Source of the DNA: Corynebacterium flavescens
GTDB taxonomy: Bacteria; Actinomycetota; Actinomycetes; Mycobacteriales; Mycobacteriaceae
Length of the DNA stretch: 64,000 nucleotides
Assembly (NCBI RefSeq): GCF_008693105.1
Contig: NZ_VXKK01000045.1
Span: forward strand, 1-64,000
Direction of reading: 5' to 3'
The position numbers and the translations under genes are program-made. Below are positions 53,318-64,000 of this stretch, in pieces. Position 1 is the stretch's first letter. Each line of letters starts with the position of its first letter. The notes under the pieces were generated by a model. The model was not told the origin of the DNA, made no database searches, and worked only from the letters and a program-made list of their open reading frames with translations.

Positions 53318-55450
53318 ATGACTACGACGACTCAGACCACCAGCACGAAATCCACTACAGGTTCCAGCACCACTGCTGCCGCGCCCATCGTCCCCAGTTT
53401 CCTCGCCGGGCGCTGGCAGGAACCGGAGGCCCCGCAACACGCAGCTGAGGTACGTGATGCGGCAACCGGCGAGGTCTTTGCCCGGGTATCCGCAGAGGGC
53501 CTCGATATTGCCGCAGCGGTGGACTACGCCCGCGATACTGGCCGGCGGAATCTGGCGCCGCTGACCTTCCACGAGCGCGCGTTGAAGCTCAAGGAGCTTG
53601 CCCTTCACCTGCAAGAACACCGTGACGAGCTCTATGAACTCTCCTATCGCACGGGCGCTACCCGGCGCGATAACGCTGTCGATATTGATGGCGGAATCTC
53701 CACTCTCTTCACCTTCTCCTCCAAGGGGAGGCGCGAGATGCCCAACGCTGTGGTGTTATGTGATGGCGAGGCCGAGGTCCTCTCCCCCGACGGTAGCTTC
53801 TTAGGCCGCCATATCTATACCTCAATCCCTGGCGTCGCGGTGCAAATCAATGCCTTCAATTTCCCCGTCTGGGGAATGCTCGAGAAGTTCGCCCCCGCGT
53901 TTATTGCCGGCATCCCCACCCTGGTCAAGCCAGCCACGCCGACGAGTTTTCTCACCGAGGCCTGCGTGCGCCTCATGCTGGATTCCGGGATCCTGCCGGA
54001 GGGATCCCTGCAGCTCATCTCCGGCTCGGCGCGCGACCTCCTCGACCACCTGGACTACCGCGATCACGTTGCCTTCACCGGTTCTGCGGCCACTGCACAT
54101 TCCCTGCGCAGCCACCCACACGTCATCGAGGGCGGAATTCGCTTCAGCGCCGAGGCAGATTCCCTCAACGCCGCGATTCTCGGCAGCGATGTCACCACGA
54201 ACTCCCCCGAGTTCTCGGCATATATCAAGGCCGTTTTCAACGAGATGACCTCGAAGGCTGGCCAAAAGTGCACCGCCATTCGCCGCGCCATCGTGCCTGA
54301 GCACTTGGTGGAACAGGTCATCGAGGAGCTGTCCCAGCGCTTGGCGGATAAGGTCGTGCTCGGCGATCCCCGCGAACGCGAAACCACCATGGGACCGTTG
54401 GTTTCCGCAGAGCAGCGCCGCGATGTTGCACAGGCGGTGGACACGCTTGTCACAGGCGGCGGAACCATTGTCTATGGCGGTACCGAAGAAGCTACGGCGC
54501 TTTCCGACGCCTTCTTCACCCCCACCATCCTCCACTTCACGGATTCCTATGCGCCGGCTGTTCACGCCACTGAGGCTTTCGGTCCCGTGGTCTCCGTCTT
54601 GGGCTATCACAGCCCGGAGGAGGCAAGCTCGCTGGCGGCGCTGGGCGCGGGCTCGCTGGTAGCCTCCGTCATCACACACGATCCTGAGCTCACCTCGCAC
54701 TTTGCGCGTGAGATTGCCGCCCATCACGGGCGTCTTCACTTCCTCGACCGCGACGATGCCGCCACCTCCACTGGGCATGGCTCTCCTCTGCCGCACCTCG
54801 TCCATGGTGGCCCTGGCCGCGCCGGCGGTGGCGAGGAACTCGGCGGTATCCGCGGGGTCAAGCACTATATGCAGCGCACCGCCATTCAGGGCAGCCCCGA
54901 TCACCTCACCGCGGTCACCGGGCAGTGGCATCGCGGGGCACGCGTCAACAAGGCAACCCGCGCTGCGGTAACTGCGGGAAGCGCCGTGCATCCCTTCCGC
55001 AAGGATCTGGCCACGCTCAACATCGGGGATCAGTTCGCCTCCGACCTGCGCACCGTGGAGCTCGATGACATCAGCGCGTTTGCCGAGTCCACCGGCGATA
55101 CCTTCTACGCCCATACAGATGAGGAGGCCGCGGCCGCCAACCCCTTCTTCCCCCGGCGCGTTGCTCACGGCTACCTGCTGGTTTCCTGGGCCGCCGGGCT
55201 CTTCGTGGAACCAGCCCCAGGCCCGGTGCTGGCTAATTACGGCCTAGAGAACCTTCGCTTCATCACCCCGGTTACCTACGGCGACTCCATCCGCGTCGAG
55301 CTCACCGCCAAGCGGATCACTCCCCGCCTGACCGATGACTACGGCGAGGTGTGCTGGGATGCGGCACTCTACAACCAAGACGATGAGCTCGTCGCCAGCT
55401 ATGACGTGCTCACACTCGTAGAGAAGAGCGCCAGCCTCTACGCGAACTAG
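53318..55450 (+). CDS. paaZ: Bifunctional oxepin-CoA hydrolase / aldehyde dehydrogenase
   Basis: A 710-residue fusion. An N-terminal aldehyde dehydrogenase (about 25-535) has [16 protein letters not shown] and the catalytic Cys in [13 protein letters not shown]; a C-terminal MaoC hydratase (about 560-700) has [14 protein letters not shown] with Asp and His and RVAHGYLL. The hydratase opens the oxepin ring and the dehydrogenase oxidises the aldehyde at once, preventing a toxic dead end. It lies 4.9 kb from paaH. No strong ribosome binding site is seen. Confidence 0.94.
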   Translation: MTTTTQTTSTKSTTGSSTTAAAPIVPSFLAGRWQEPEAPQHAAEVRDAATGEVFARVSAEGLDIAAAVDYARDTGRRNLAPLTFHERALKLKELALHLQEHRDELYELSYRTGATRRDNAVDIDGGISTLFTFSSKGRREMPNAVVLCDGEAEVLSPDGSFLGRHIYTSIPGVAVQINAFNFPVWGMLEKFAPAFIAGIPTLVKPATPTSFLTEACVRLMLDSGILPEGSLQLISGSARDLLDHLDYRDHVAFTGSAATAHSLRSHPHVIEGGIRFSAEADSLNAAILGSDVTTNSPEFSAYIKAVFNEMTSKAGQKCTAIRRAIVPEHLVEQVIEELSQRLADKVVLGDPRERETTMGPLVSAEQRRDVAQAVDTLVTGGGTIVYGGTEEATALSDAFFTPTILHFTDSYAPAVHATEAFGPVVSVLGYHSPEEASSLAALGAGSLVASVITHDPELTSHFAREIAAHHGRLHFLDRDDAATSTGHGSPLPHLVHGGPGRAGGGEELGGIRGVKHYMQRTAIQGSPDHLTAVTGQWHRGARVNKATRAAVTAGSAVHPFRKDLATLNIGDQFASDLRTVELDDISAFAESTGDTFYAHTDEEAAAANPFFPRRVAHGYLLVSWAAGLFVEPAPGPVLANYGLENLRFITPVTYGDSIRVELTAKRITPRLTDDYGEVCWDAALYNQDDELVASYDVLTLVEKSASLYAN

Positions 55451-55516
55451 CGAGTGCGGGGCTGGGATCTGGGTTCGCCGCGGAGCTCTCCGCAGCGTTC
55501 TCTACAATAGTGTGAC

Positions 55517-56266
55517 ATGGACAAGCTCTTTCGCACCCTCGCCCTGGACTTCCCCGATCTGGAGGACCTCGTTGACGAGGTTCATGACTCCGCTCAGGTG
55601 GCGCTTGGGGATGTCCCGGCATTCGAGGCCGTCCTCAGCTACCAGGATCCCTCGGGTCCGCGCCTGAGCATTTTTAGCTTTGATACCGAATGGACGGCGC
55701 TTCCCTCCTTGCGCACCGCGCACCCCACCGAGGTATCGGCCTACCGGATAACGCCCTATATCGCCCTCGTGGAGATTTCCGGAGCAGGTCGCCGCGAGAC
55801 GGACGACTCCGCACTAGAAAGCACCGACTCAGGTGACCAGAGCCTGCGCTTTTCTGCGCTGAGTGATTCGGCCTTCGCCTTACCCGCAGGCAACCCGGCT
55901 GGCGGCGAACACCGCGCTGAATCCATGGACATCGCCGCGATAGCTCTCGATGTCACGCTTGGCGAACCGGGTAACGAAGACACGGACACTGAGTTCTCCC
56001 TGCGGGCGCCGAGCACCGAGGAGTTCTACCGCAGCTACAAACCGCGCTGGGTAACCCCACACGCGCACATTGAGGGCGTGATTAATTCCGTAGAGCAGCG
56101 CCACGTCGAACTTACTGACCAGGACTTCTACTTCTGCACTGTTCAGACGCCTTTCGGCGACCTCGCCTTGGCTCTACCCGCCGATGCCGAGCCCCACGTT
56201 GGGCAGGCATGTAGCGGCGAGGTCATCATGGTAGCCAGCACGCATCACTGGCCCCCGCGCTACTAA
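55517..56266 (+). CDS. Hypothetical protein, 249 residues
   Basis: An acidic soluble protein with a conserved-looking N-terminal half (FPDLEDLVDEVHDSAQ), a low-complexity Ser/Asp/Glu middle (about 95-150) and a C-terminal beta-rich part (VNSVEQRHVELTDQDFYFC). The last part resembles an OB- or SH3-like barrel by pattern only. Family not recognised. It starts 66 bases after paaZ and is convergent with the erm gene. Confidence 0.75.
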   Translation: MDKLFRTLALDFPDLEDLVDEVHDSAQVALGDVPAFEAVLSYQDPSGPRLSIFSFDTEWTALPSLRTAHPTEVSAYRITPYIALVEISGAGRRETDDSALESTDSGDQSLRFSALSDSAFALPAGNPAGGEHRAESMDIAAIALDVTLGEPGNEDTDTEFSLRAPSTEEFYRSYKPRWVTPHAHIEGVINSVEQRHVELTDQDFYFCTVQTPFGDLALALPADAEPHVGQACSGEVIMVASTHHWPPRY

Positions 56267-56277
56267 CGCGCGCATAA

Positions 56278-57072
56278 CTAGCGCCCGCGCGGGCACCAAC
56301 CCAGGTCCACGGCGAGGAGAAATAGGCCCGCCCACTGGGCGGCGTCGAGATCCTTGGGCAAGTCTGTTGGGCGCAGGCCTTCCTTTTCCAGCCAGCGCCG
56401 GATTTTCATCGCGGCTGGCTTGCTGCGCAGCAGCCTGCCGAGAATCTCACGCACTCCCCGCCCGCGACCGGGATATACCGTGTGGACGAAAGCGCCATAC
56501 TCACTTGCCTGAGTGGATGGCAATAACGGAGATGCGCGTCTTTCAATGATCATCAGACCACCATCGACGCCGGGACTGGGCTTAAAGGCGCGACTAGAAA
56601 CGCGGCTGTGCAGCCGAAACTCAAACCAGGGCCAGCACTGCGCTGTCATCATCGTGGCACCGCCCACTCCGGCGCGGCGGCGAGCCACCTCCCACTGCGC
56701 CAGCAGAACCGCGTGGGTCCAGCCGGGTGCGTGCACCAGCTTGCGCAGGACTGCGGTGGTGATGTGGAAGGGCAGGTTTCCCACGATGACATGCGGTGAT
56801 GCGGGCAGGCGATAGCGCAGGAAGTCTTGGTTGATAGCGGCGACTTCGGGAAGCTTGCCTTGTAGGCGTCGCACTTGTTTGGGGCCGATGTCGATCGCTG
56901 TTACTTCCCTGCCGAGGCGGGATAGCGGCTCGGTGATGGCTCCCCCGCCTGGACCTATCTCAACTATCGGTCCGATGGTTTTCTTCACTAGATCTGTGAT
57001 ATTTGCGATGACTTTCTGGTCAACGAGAAAGTTTTGGCCGAATTCGTGTCGGCCGCCGCGATAGGTCGGCAA
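56278..57072 (-). CDS. erm: Erm-type 23S rRNA adenine N6-methyltransferase
   Basis: A 264-residue Rossmann methyltransferase of the Erm/KsgA group: GRHEFGQNFLVD, SAM motif IVEIGPGGGAITEPL (about 36-50), motif IV VGNLPFHITTAVLRKL and the Erm(X)-like block WEVARRRAGVGGATMMTAQ. It is much nearer Erm(X) than KsgA as I recall them. It would methylate A2058 of 23S rRNA and give macrolide-lincosamide-streptogramin B resistance. The start is TTG, 11 bases after GGAG. Codon use resembles neighbours. It follows nrdF on the same strand and has its own leader. Confidence 0.88.
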   Translation of the reverse strand: MPTYRGGRHEFGQNFLVDQKVIANITDLVKKTIGPIVEIGPGGGAITEPLSRLGREVTAIDIGPKQVRRLQGKLPEVAAINQDFLRYRLPASPHVIVGNLPFHITTAVLRKLVHAPGWTHAVLLAQWEVARRRAGVGGATMMTAQCWPWFEFRLHSRVSSRAFKPSPGVDGGLMIIERRASPLLPSTQASEYGAFVHTVYPGRGRGVREILGRLLRSKPAAMKIRRWLEKEGLRPTDLPKDLDAAQWAGLFLLAVDLGWCPRGR

Positions 57073-57083
57073 AATACGTGCAT

Positions 57084-57191
57084 CTCCGGATTGTGTTCAA
57101 AGAATCCGGGCAGGCTAAAGGGGCCACCCGGCTGATTTTACGGAGCGGCGAGGGGCCTTGAAGGTTAAGACCGCGCCGCTAGAGGGCGCGG
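57084..57191 (-). promoter_or_regulatory. Six-segment translational attenuator of erm
   Basis: Read along the minus strand, segments pair in two registers. Register one: 57191-57185 with 57177-57171 (CCGCGCC/GGCGCGG), 57157-57149 with 57130-57122 (8 of 9 pairs), and 57109-57103 with 57092-57086 (CCGGATT/AATCCGG), which covers the GG of the erm GGAG. Register two: 57180-57174 with 57150-57144 (AGCGGCG/CGCCGCT) and 57131-57123 with 57115-57106 (CCGGG and GGC against GCC and CCCGG), which frees GGAG. A ribosome halted in the leader peptide covers the first segment and favours register two. Confidence 0.75.
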
Positions 57192-57223
57192 ATCCTGGTT
57201 ACTGCTATACCTGCGGAACACAT
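57179..57223 (-). CDS. ermL: erm leader peptide, 14 residues
   Basis: ATG, 14 codons and TAG coding MCSAGIAVTRIRAL, with AAGG eight bases before the ATG. Arg10-Ile11-Arg12 is an R-x-R motif of the kind at which macrolide-bound ribosomes stall (known from ErmDL). Its last codons are the first arm of the attenuator. The ORF starts 48 bases after the nrdF stop. Confidence 0.7.
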   Translation of the reverse strand: MCSAGIAVTRIRAL

Positions 57224-57245
57224 GGGCCAGACCTTAACAGGAAAT

Positions 57246-57260
57246 CTGGCATAGTGCCAG
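57246..57260. repeat. Palindrome between nrdF and the erm leader
   Basis: CTGGCA-CTA-TGCCAG is a perfect inverted repeat with six-base arms, just past the nrdF stop and 23 bases before the erm leader peptide. It may be a weak nrdF terminator or lie in the erm promoter; no clear -10/-35 pair was resolved. Confidence 0.4.
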
Positions 57261-57270
57261 TGTCTGGGGC

Positions 57271-58799
<1,529 letters not shown>

Positions 58800-58860
58800 G
58801 TTCTTGTGGGGGTTTCCTCTGGTGGGTATTTTTCCCGAATTCCTTAGCAAAATCTGTAAC

Positions 58861-58874
58861 TACGTTGTAACGTA
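58861..58874. promoter_or_regulatory. Inverted repeat in the nrdI-pckG gap
   Basis: TACGTT-GT-AACGTA, a perfect six-base inverted repeat with a two-base spacer, lies between divergent nrdI and pckG, 43 bases before pckG. It does not resemble the NrdR box. It could serve either gene. Confidence 0.4.
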
Positions 58875-58916
58875 CTTGGCTATCAGTTGCAACTAATCCT
58901 GCTAGGAGGACAACCT

Positions 58917-60776
58917 GTGAAATCCCCGACGTCCAGCGCCGATGCTCTGCTCGCCGCCGGAATAGATAATCCCCACGTCCGCGAGTTTGTGGACACATGG
59001 GCCGAGACTCTAAGCCCCGCCGCCATCGAGGTCATTACCCCAGACTCCGAGGAGGAGCTGGTTGCCCAGGGTCTCGCAGCAGGGGAGCTGCTTCCCGCCG
59101 GCCGCGGGCGCTACCTTGCCCGCTCCCACCCACTGGATACGGCGCGTTCCGAGGAAAGGACCGTGGTTGCCACCTCTGAGCTGGCGGAACACGGCGTCTA
59201 CAACAACTGGTTCCCGGCTGACTCCACCAAGCAGCGCTTAGAGGAGCGCCTGAAAGGTGCCTGCGCAGGCAAGACCCTCTACGTGATTCCTTACCTCATG
59301 GCACCGCCCGGCTCCCCGCTTGAGCGCTTCGCGGTCGGCGTGGAACTCAGTGATTCCCGCGTGGTGGCCCTGCAGATGCTACGGATGGTGCGCGTGGGGG
59401 CGCAGTTCCTCAATGGACTTGGAGATCCCAGCTTCTTCGTGCGCGGAGTGCACGTCACGGGCGATCTTGATTCCCTGCAGCAAGGCACCGCTGAAGATGA
59501 GCGCCTTTTTGCCACCATCGCCGACGAGCGCACGATCATCCACTACGGCTCCGCCTATGGCGGCAACGCCATCCTGGCGAAGATTGCCCACGCACTGCGC
59601 CAAGCTTCCTATGACGGCTGGAAGTCCGGCAAGTTCCTGGCCGAGCAATTCTTGTTGCTGGGCATCAAGGATAAGGAGACAGGGGAGACCTTTCACGTCT
59701 GCGGCGGTTTCCCCTCTGCCTCCGGCAAGACCAACCTGGCCATGACCCGCGCCCCGCAGGCCTTGGGCGAGCGCTACGAAGTACAGTTCTACGGCGACGA
59801 TATTGCCTGGCTATGGCCCGGCGAAGACGGCCGCCTGCGCGCCTTCAATCCGGAGTACGGCATCTTCGGCGTAGCCAAGGACACCAACGAGCGCACCAAC
59901 CCGGAGGCCATGCACGCGATCCGGGAGGGCTCCGGGACCATCTTCACCAACGTGGCTTATAACGAGCTCACCGAGGAAGTCTGGTGGGAGGGCAAGACCC
60001 CGCAGCCGCCGGAGGATCTCGCAGGCTGGCGCGATTGGAAGGGCATTCCCATCGCCGAGCGCACTCCCGAACAGCAAGGTGAACCCTGGGCGCATCCCAA
60101 TAGCCGGTTTAGCACGCGGCTTTCCAACCTGGACACGCTCGCACCGGACTACAACGATCCCGCCGGCGTGCCTGTTGACGCCATTATTTTCGGCGGCCGC
60201 ACCAGCGACCGCGAGCCACTCATCAGGGTCTTGTCCACCGTGCGTGATGGCGTCTACGACGGGTTGACGCTGGGCGCGGAAGCCACCTTCGCCGCAGAGG
60301 GCCTCGATGGCCTATTGCGCTATGACCCCATGTCCATGCGGCCCTTCATGTCTTATCCGGAGGGCAACTACGCCGCACACTGGCTAGACATCCTTGGCCA
60401 GTGCTCCACACCACCGGCTTTTGCGCACGTCAACTGGTTCCAGAAGAACCCCGCCGACGGCTCCTTCCTGTGGCCGGGCTACCGCGACAACCTGCGTCCA
60501 CTGCTGTGGCTGTGGGAGTACGTACGCGGTAACGCCCGCGCTGAGGCCTCCGCCATTGGGGCGCTACCCGCACCGGCGGATCTCAACCTCGAGGGGCTTG
60601 CCATCGACCCGGCAGACCTGAAGGCCCTGCTAACGGTAGATACGCCGCGCTGGCTGCTGGAAATGGAGAGGCGTGCCACCCACCTTGATCAGTTTGTTGA
60701 TCTGCCAGCTCCCATCTGGCAATCGCACGGCACCCTGCGCGCCCGCCTCCAGGCGGCCGGCCAGGGCAACTCCTAG
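58917..60776 (+). CDS. pckG: Phosphoenolpyruvate carboxykinase (GTP)
   Basis: A 619-residue GTP-type enzyme: GGFPSASGKTNLAM (phosphate loop and mobile-loop Cys-free variant of the kinase site, about 271-284), GDDIAWLWP (metal-binding Asp pair), and NWFQKNPADGSFLWPGYRDN (guanine pocket). It makes PEP from oxaloacetate for gluconeogenesis, fitting growth on acetyl-CoA and succinyl-CoA from phenylacetate. The start is GTG behind AGGAGG. Confidence 0.96.
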   Translation: MKSPTSSADALLAAGIDNPHVREFVDTWAETLSPAAIEVITPDSEEELVAQGLAAGELLPAGRGRYLARSHPLDTARSEERTVVATSELAEHGVYNNWFPADSTKQRLEERLKGACAGKTLYVIPYLMAPPGSPLERFAVGVELSDSRVVALQMLRMVRVGAQFLNGLGDPSFFVRGVHVTGDLDSLQQGTAEDERLFATIADERTIIHYGSAYGGNAILAKIAHALRQASYDGWKSGKFLAEQFLLLGIKDKETGETFHVCGGFPSASGKTNLAMTRAPQALGERYEVQFYGDDIAWLWPGEDGRLRAFNPEYGIFGVAKDTNERTNPEAMHAIREGSGTIFTNVAYNELTEEVWWEGKTPQPPEDLAGWRDWKGIPIAERTPEQQGEPWAHPNSRFSTRLSNLDTLAPDYNDPAGVPVDAIIFGGRTSDREPLIRVLSTVRDGVYDGLTLGAEATFAAEGLDGLLRYDPMSMRPFMSYPEGNYAAHWLDILGQCSTPPAFAHVNWFQKNPADGSFLWPGYRDNLRPLLWLWEYVRGNARAEASAIGALPAPADLNLEGLAIDPADLKALLTVDTPRWLLEMERRATHLDQFVDLPAPIWQSHGTLRARLQAAGQGNS

Positions 60777-61498
60777 GAGCCGCTCGCTGACCCGGAATCG
60801 ATCCGCACCCACACTGCGCGGGCTGCGGTATCGCCCAGCGAGAGATCGCGCTCGGGCTGTGTCGCAGGCGGGGAGATGCGCGAGTGCTTCGCCTCCGAAT
60901 AAGGATCGGCCTGCTCCACGCTCACGCGCGCGCCGACTACTAGGCCGTGGGCAAAGAAGTACTGGAGTAGCTCCGGATCGGAATCACTAATGCGCTCCAC
61001 GGTTCCGGATTCGCCGGCGCTGAGCTCAGAAAGCCGGCGCAGCTGCGGGTTATCTTCGCGCGGGGGATAATCGCCCTCCGCGGTGGGGACGGGATCGCCG
61101 TGTGGATCGCGGGTGGGGTGGCCGAGTAGCTCGTCGATGCGCTCGATCATGAAATCGCTGACCGAGTGCTCGAGGCGCTCTGCCTCGGCGTGGACCTGAT
61201 CCCAACGGTAGTTAAGCGTCTCGGCCAAAAAGCACTCCAAGAGGCGGTGGCGGCGCACCATGGCCAAGGCAAACTTCCGGCCCTGGCTAGTCAGCGCGAT
61301 GGCGCCATAGGGCGTGTGATCCACCAGGTCCATCTTTTCCAGGCGCCGCACGGCGTCGGAGGCGCTGGATAAGCGCACCCCGACCTTGCGTGCCAAAGCC
61401 TTCGCCGTGACGGGAGCATCGCTCCATTCGCCGAGGTTAAACAGGGCCTTCACATAGTCCTGATTCGAAGGCGAAAGGCTCGACACGTCTATGCCCAT
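60773..61498 (-). CDS. mntR: DtxR-family manganese regulator MntR
   Basis: A 241-residue DtxR-type repressor: N-terminal winged helix (SNQDYVKALFNLGEW; VRLSSASDAVRRLEKMDLV), a dimerisation and metal-binding domain (RRHRLLECFLAETLNYRWDQVHAEAERLEHSVSD, in parts about 85-118) and a C-terminal SH3-like FeoA domain. MntR of corynebacteria senses Mn(II); DtxR itself is the iron paralogue. MntR and DtxR are told apart here by recollection only. It converges with pckG with a four-base overlap. Confidence 0.85.
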   Translation of the reverse strand: MGIDVSSLSPSNQDYVKALFNLGEWSDAPVTAKALARKVGVRLSSASDAVRRLEKMDLVDHTPYGAIALTSQGRKFALAMVRRHRLLECFLAETLNYRWDQVHAEAERLEHSVSDFMIERIDELLGHPTRDPHGDPVPTAEGDYPPREDNPQLRRLSELSAGESGTVERISDSDPELLQYFFAHGLVVGARVSVEQADPYSEAKHSRISPPATQPERDLSLGDTAARAVWVRIDSGSASGS

Positions 61499-61513
61499 GG
61501 TGAAAGTGACCTG

Positions 61514-64000
61514 CTACTTCACCACGAGGTTGACCATGCGGCCAGGCACGAAGATCTCCTTGATGAGGTTCTTGCCCTCGAGAAGCTCCGCGATCCTGGG
61601 CTCGGCCTTGGCGGCTGCGAGGACGGCGTCCTTGGCGGCATCGACAGGCACGGAGATGCGCGCCTTAACCTTTCCATTGACCTGGACTGGAACCTCGACC
61701 TCATCATCGACCAAGTACTTCTCATCGAAAGTGGGGAAGGGCTCGTAGGTGATGGTCTGGCTATGGCCAAAGTGGCGCCACAGCTCCTCAGCAATGTGCG
61801 GCGCGATGGGGGAGACCAACTGCACCACGGGCTCGACGGCAGCGCGCGGTGCGCCGGACTTATAGGACTTGGTCAAGTAGTTGACGTACTCGATGAGTTT
61901 GGCCACCACGGTGTTAAGCCGCAGGTTCTCATAGTCATCGCGCACACCGGCGATGGTGCGGTGCAGGGCCTTGAGATCCTCCTGGCTCAGCTCGCGGTCA
62001 TGGGTTATCAACTCGCCGGTGCTCTCATCGACCACGAGGCGCCACAGGCGCTGCAGGAAGCGCTGCGAGCCCACGACGTCCTTGGTGGCCCAGGGACGCG
62101 AGGTATCCAGCGGGCCCATCGACATCTCATAGACGCGCAGGGTATCGGCGCCGAAGTCGCGGCAAATCTCATCCGGGGCCACGGCATTCTTCAGCGACTT
62201 GCCCATCTTGCCGTACTCCTGGTTGACCTCCTCGCCGTTGTAGTAGAACTTGCCGTCCTTCTCCTCCACCTCGGCCGCAGGCACGTAGACGCCGCGGGAA
62301 TCGGTGTAGGCAAAGGCCTGGATATAGCCCTGGTTATAGAGCCGGCGATAAGGCTCGCGGGAGGTGACATAGCCCAGGTCGAAGAGGACCTTGTGCCAGA
62401 AACGCGAGTAGAGCAGGTGCAGCACCGCGTGCTCGACGCCGCCGACGTAGAGGTCCACTCCGCCGGGATCGTTGGCGCCGTGCTCGGCCGGGCGCGGCCC
62501 GGTCCAGTAACGCTCGTTCTCGAGGTCGCAGAAGATCTCATCATTGGTGGGATCGATGTACCGCAGCTGGTACCAGGAGGAACCCGCCCACTGCGGCATG
62601 ACGTTGGTATCGCGGAAGTACTTCTTCTTGCCATCACCGAGGTCGAGCTCGACCTCGACCCACTCGCGCGCCTTCGCCAGCGGCGGCTGCGGGCTCGAGT
62701 CCGCGTCCTCCGGGTCGAAGGAGACAGGCTTATAGTCCGCCACCTCGGGCAGCTCGATGGGCAGCATGGACGTCGGCAGGGGATAGGCCTGCCCCTTCTC
62801 GTCATAGACAATGGGGAAGGGCTCGCCCCAGTAGCGCTGGCGGGCAAAGAGCCAATCGCGCAGCTTGTACTGGATCTTCTCCGCGCCCTTGCCCTGTTCG
62901 GTGAGCCATTCGATGGTCTTGGCAATGGCCTCTTCCTTGTGCAGGCCGTTGAGATCCAGGCCGCCCGGGGCAGCCGAATTGACCAGGGTGCCGTCCCCGG
63001 TCCAGGCCTCGGTGGCAACGTCCCCGCCGGCGACTACCTCGGTAATGGGCAGGCCCAGCACGGTGGCAAACTCATAGTCACGGGTATCGTGCGCCGGCAC
63101 CGCCATAATCGCACCCGTACCGTAGCCGGTGAGCACGTAGTCAGCGATGAAGATCGGCACCTGCTTGCCGTTGACCGGGTTGGTGGCATAGGTGCCCAGG
63201 AATACACCGGTCTTTTCCTTATTTTCCTGACGCTCCAGGTCCGACTTCGCGGCGATGGCGGCGCGGTAGGCCTCCACGGCCTCCTTCGGGTCATCGTGGC
63301 CATAGGTCCAGCGCTTGTCGACGTCGTCCTCATAAGGAATCGGTGACAAAAGGGCGTCGACAAGCTCGTGCTCAGGCGCCAGAACCATGTACTCCGCACC
63401 GAAGAGGGTATCCGGACGAGTGGTGAATACGGCGATGTCATGGCCCTCAGCGCGGAAGTTGACCTCCGCACCGCGGGAGCGGCCGATCCAGTGACGCTGC
63501 ATGGACTTGACCTTTTCCGGCCAATCCAAGTCCTCCAGATCATCCAAGAGGCGATCCGCATAAGCAGTAATGCGCATCATCCACTGCGAGAGATTCTTGC
63601 GGAAGACGGGGAAGTTGCCGCGCTCGGAACGCCCGTCGTGCGTGACCTCCTCATTCGCCAGCACCGTACCCAGTCCCGGGCACCAGTTCACCATGGAATT
63701 AGAAAGGTAGACCAAGCGGAACTCGTCGACGGCGTGACGCTTTTCCTCCTCGCTAAGATCCTCGTAGTAGCGCCCATCCTTGGTGGTGCGCTTATTGGCC
63801 TCGAGCTCGGCAATCAGCTCGGCGATGGGGCGGGCCTTGCCCAGCTCCTCATCGAACCAAGAATTATAAATCTGCAGGAAGATCCACTGCGTCCACTTGT
63901 AGTACTCCGGATCCGTCGAGGCCACCGAACGCCGCGGATCATGGCCCAAACCCAGCGCGCCGAGCTGTCGGCGCATGTTCTTAATATTGGCCATCGTGGT
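61514..64000 (-). CDS. leuS: Leucyl-tRNA synthetase, N-terminus outside window
   Basis: The window holds 828 codons of LeuRS: the N-terminal catalytic part from [20 protein letters not shown], the CP1 editing domain ([33 protein letters not shown]), the KMSKS region as KMGKSLKN, and the anticodon-binding and C-terminal domains. The frame is open through the right edge, and the HIGH motif and start lie beyond. It charges tRNA(Leu). KMGKS in place of KMSKS is a change I believe occurs in actinobacterial LeuRS. Confidence 0.95.
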   Translation of the reverse strand, partial: TTMANIKNMRRQLGALGLGHDPRRSVASTDPEYYKWTQWIFLQIYNSWFDEELGKARPIAELIAELEANKRTTKDGRYYEDLSEEEKRHAVDEFRLVYLSNSMVNWCPGLGTVLANEEVTHDGRSERGNFPVFRKNLSQWMMRITAYADRLLDDLEDLDWPEKVKSMQRHWIGRSRGAEVNFRAEGHDIAVFTTRPDTLFGAEYMVLAPEHELVDALLSPIPYEDDVDKRWTYGHDDPKEAVEAYRAAIAAKSDLERQENKEKTGVFLGTYATNPVNGKQVPIFIADYVLTGYGTGAIMAVPAHDTRDYEFATVLGLPITEVVAGGDVATEAWTGDGTLVNSAAPGGLDLNGLHKEEAIAKTIEWLTEQGKGAEKIQYKLRDWLFARQRYWGEPFPIVYDEKGQAYPLPTSMLPIELPEVADYKPVSFDPEDADSSPQPPLAKAREWVEVELDLGDGKKKYFRDTNVMPQWAGSSWYQLRYIDPTNDEIFCDLENERYWTGPRPAEHGANDPGGVDLYVGGVEHAVLHLLYSRFWHKVLFDLGYVTSREPYRRLYNQGYIQAFAYTDSRGVYVPAAEVEEKDGKFYYNGEEVNQEYGKMGKSLKNAVAPDEICRDFGADTLRVYEMSMGPLDTSRPWATKDVVGSQRFLQRLWRLVVDESTGELITHDRELSQEDLKALHRTIAGVRDDYENLRLNTVVAKLIEYVNYLTKSYKSGAPRAAVEPVVQLVSPIAPHIAEELWRHFGHSQTITYEPFPTFDEKYLVDDEVEVPVQVNGKVKARISVPVDAAKDAVLAAAKAEPRIAELLEGKNLIKEIFVPGRMVNLVVK

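Noticed and set aside
53822..55168. A 448-codon minus-strand frame opposite paaZ
   Set aside because: paaZ on the plus strand has both catalytic domains intact; the opposite frame has no recognisable domain.
56278..57072. Reading the methyltransferase as KsgA (16S dimethyltransferase)
   Set aside because: The block WEVARRRAGVGGATMMTAQ and the inducible-type leader fit Erm, and ksgA would not be expected next to nrdF with a drug-arrest leader.
61763..63346. A 527-codon plus-strand frame opposite leuS
   Set aside because: It is the shadow of the LeuRS reading frame, with low-complexity Val/Leu/Ala/Gly content.

Overview
The window is a stretch of actinobacterial chromosome that I read as the genus Corynebacterium. 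Coding DNA is GC-rich, and the gene order rpsF-ssb-rplI / dnaB / bifunctional PBP / GT87 transferase / DUF5318 / ino1 is the one typical of Corynebacteriales near the replication origin. GTP-dependent pckG, an MntR-type DtxR regulator, a Nei2-type glycosylase and DUF222-HNH genes fit the same group. No IS element, prophage, CRISPR array or tRNA gene was seen. The species cannot be fixed from the sequence alone.

Layout. 1-780: the 5' end of a 16S rRNA gene on the minus strand and its long G/T-rich leader. 787-3007: a YtrA-type GntR/ABC operon with its operator. 3165-5677: a NYN-domain protein, PspA and a thioredoxin. 5770-8342: copper defence (CsoR-type operator, copZ, copA). 8411-10286: a NiaP-like transporter and a VanZ protein. 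10197-23693: the replication/ribosomal-protein/cell-wall block (dnaB, rplI, ssb, rpsF, GT87, PBP), split by a GABA utilisation unit (gabP, gabD, gabT, divergent gabR). 23853-36378: ino1, a MarR regulator, a stress protein, TrhO, DUF1846, Nei2, NAD(P)HX repair and other housekeeping genes.

36465-55450 is a phenylacetate degradation region: transporter, paaK, paaR, paaI, paaABCDE, paaG, paaJ, paaF, paaH, and, after a 4-5 kb accessory insert (HbpS-like protein, DUF222-HNH protein, SDR, DJ-1 protein and a broken MmyB-type regulator), a second thioesterase and paaZ. Three copies of an 18-bp motif lie before paaK, before paaA and between the thioesterase and paaZ. They probably make the scattered units one PaaR regulon that takes phenylacetate to acetyl-CoA and succinyl-CoA. 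55517-64000: a hypothetical protein, an Erm-type rRNA methyltransferase with an elaborate leader, nrdF, nrdI, pckG, mntR and the 3' part of leuS.

Two things stand out. First, the NrdF-like subunit has Gln, Ser and Lys at three of the metal-ligand glutamate positions while keeping the radical tyrosine: the QSK signature of class Ie, metal-free, DOPA-radical ribonucleotide reductases. It sits next to the NrdI such enzymes need. Second, the chromosomal erm-like gene is preceded by a 14-codon leader peptide with an Arg-Ile-Arg arrest motif and by six RNA segments that can pair in two mutually exclusive registers, one of which hides the erm ribosome binding site. This looks like a macrolide-inducible translational attenuator.
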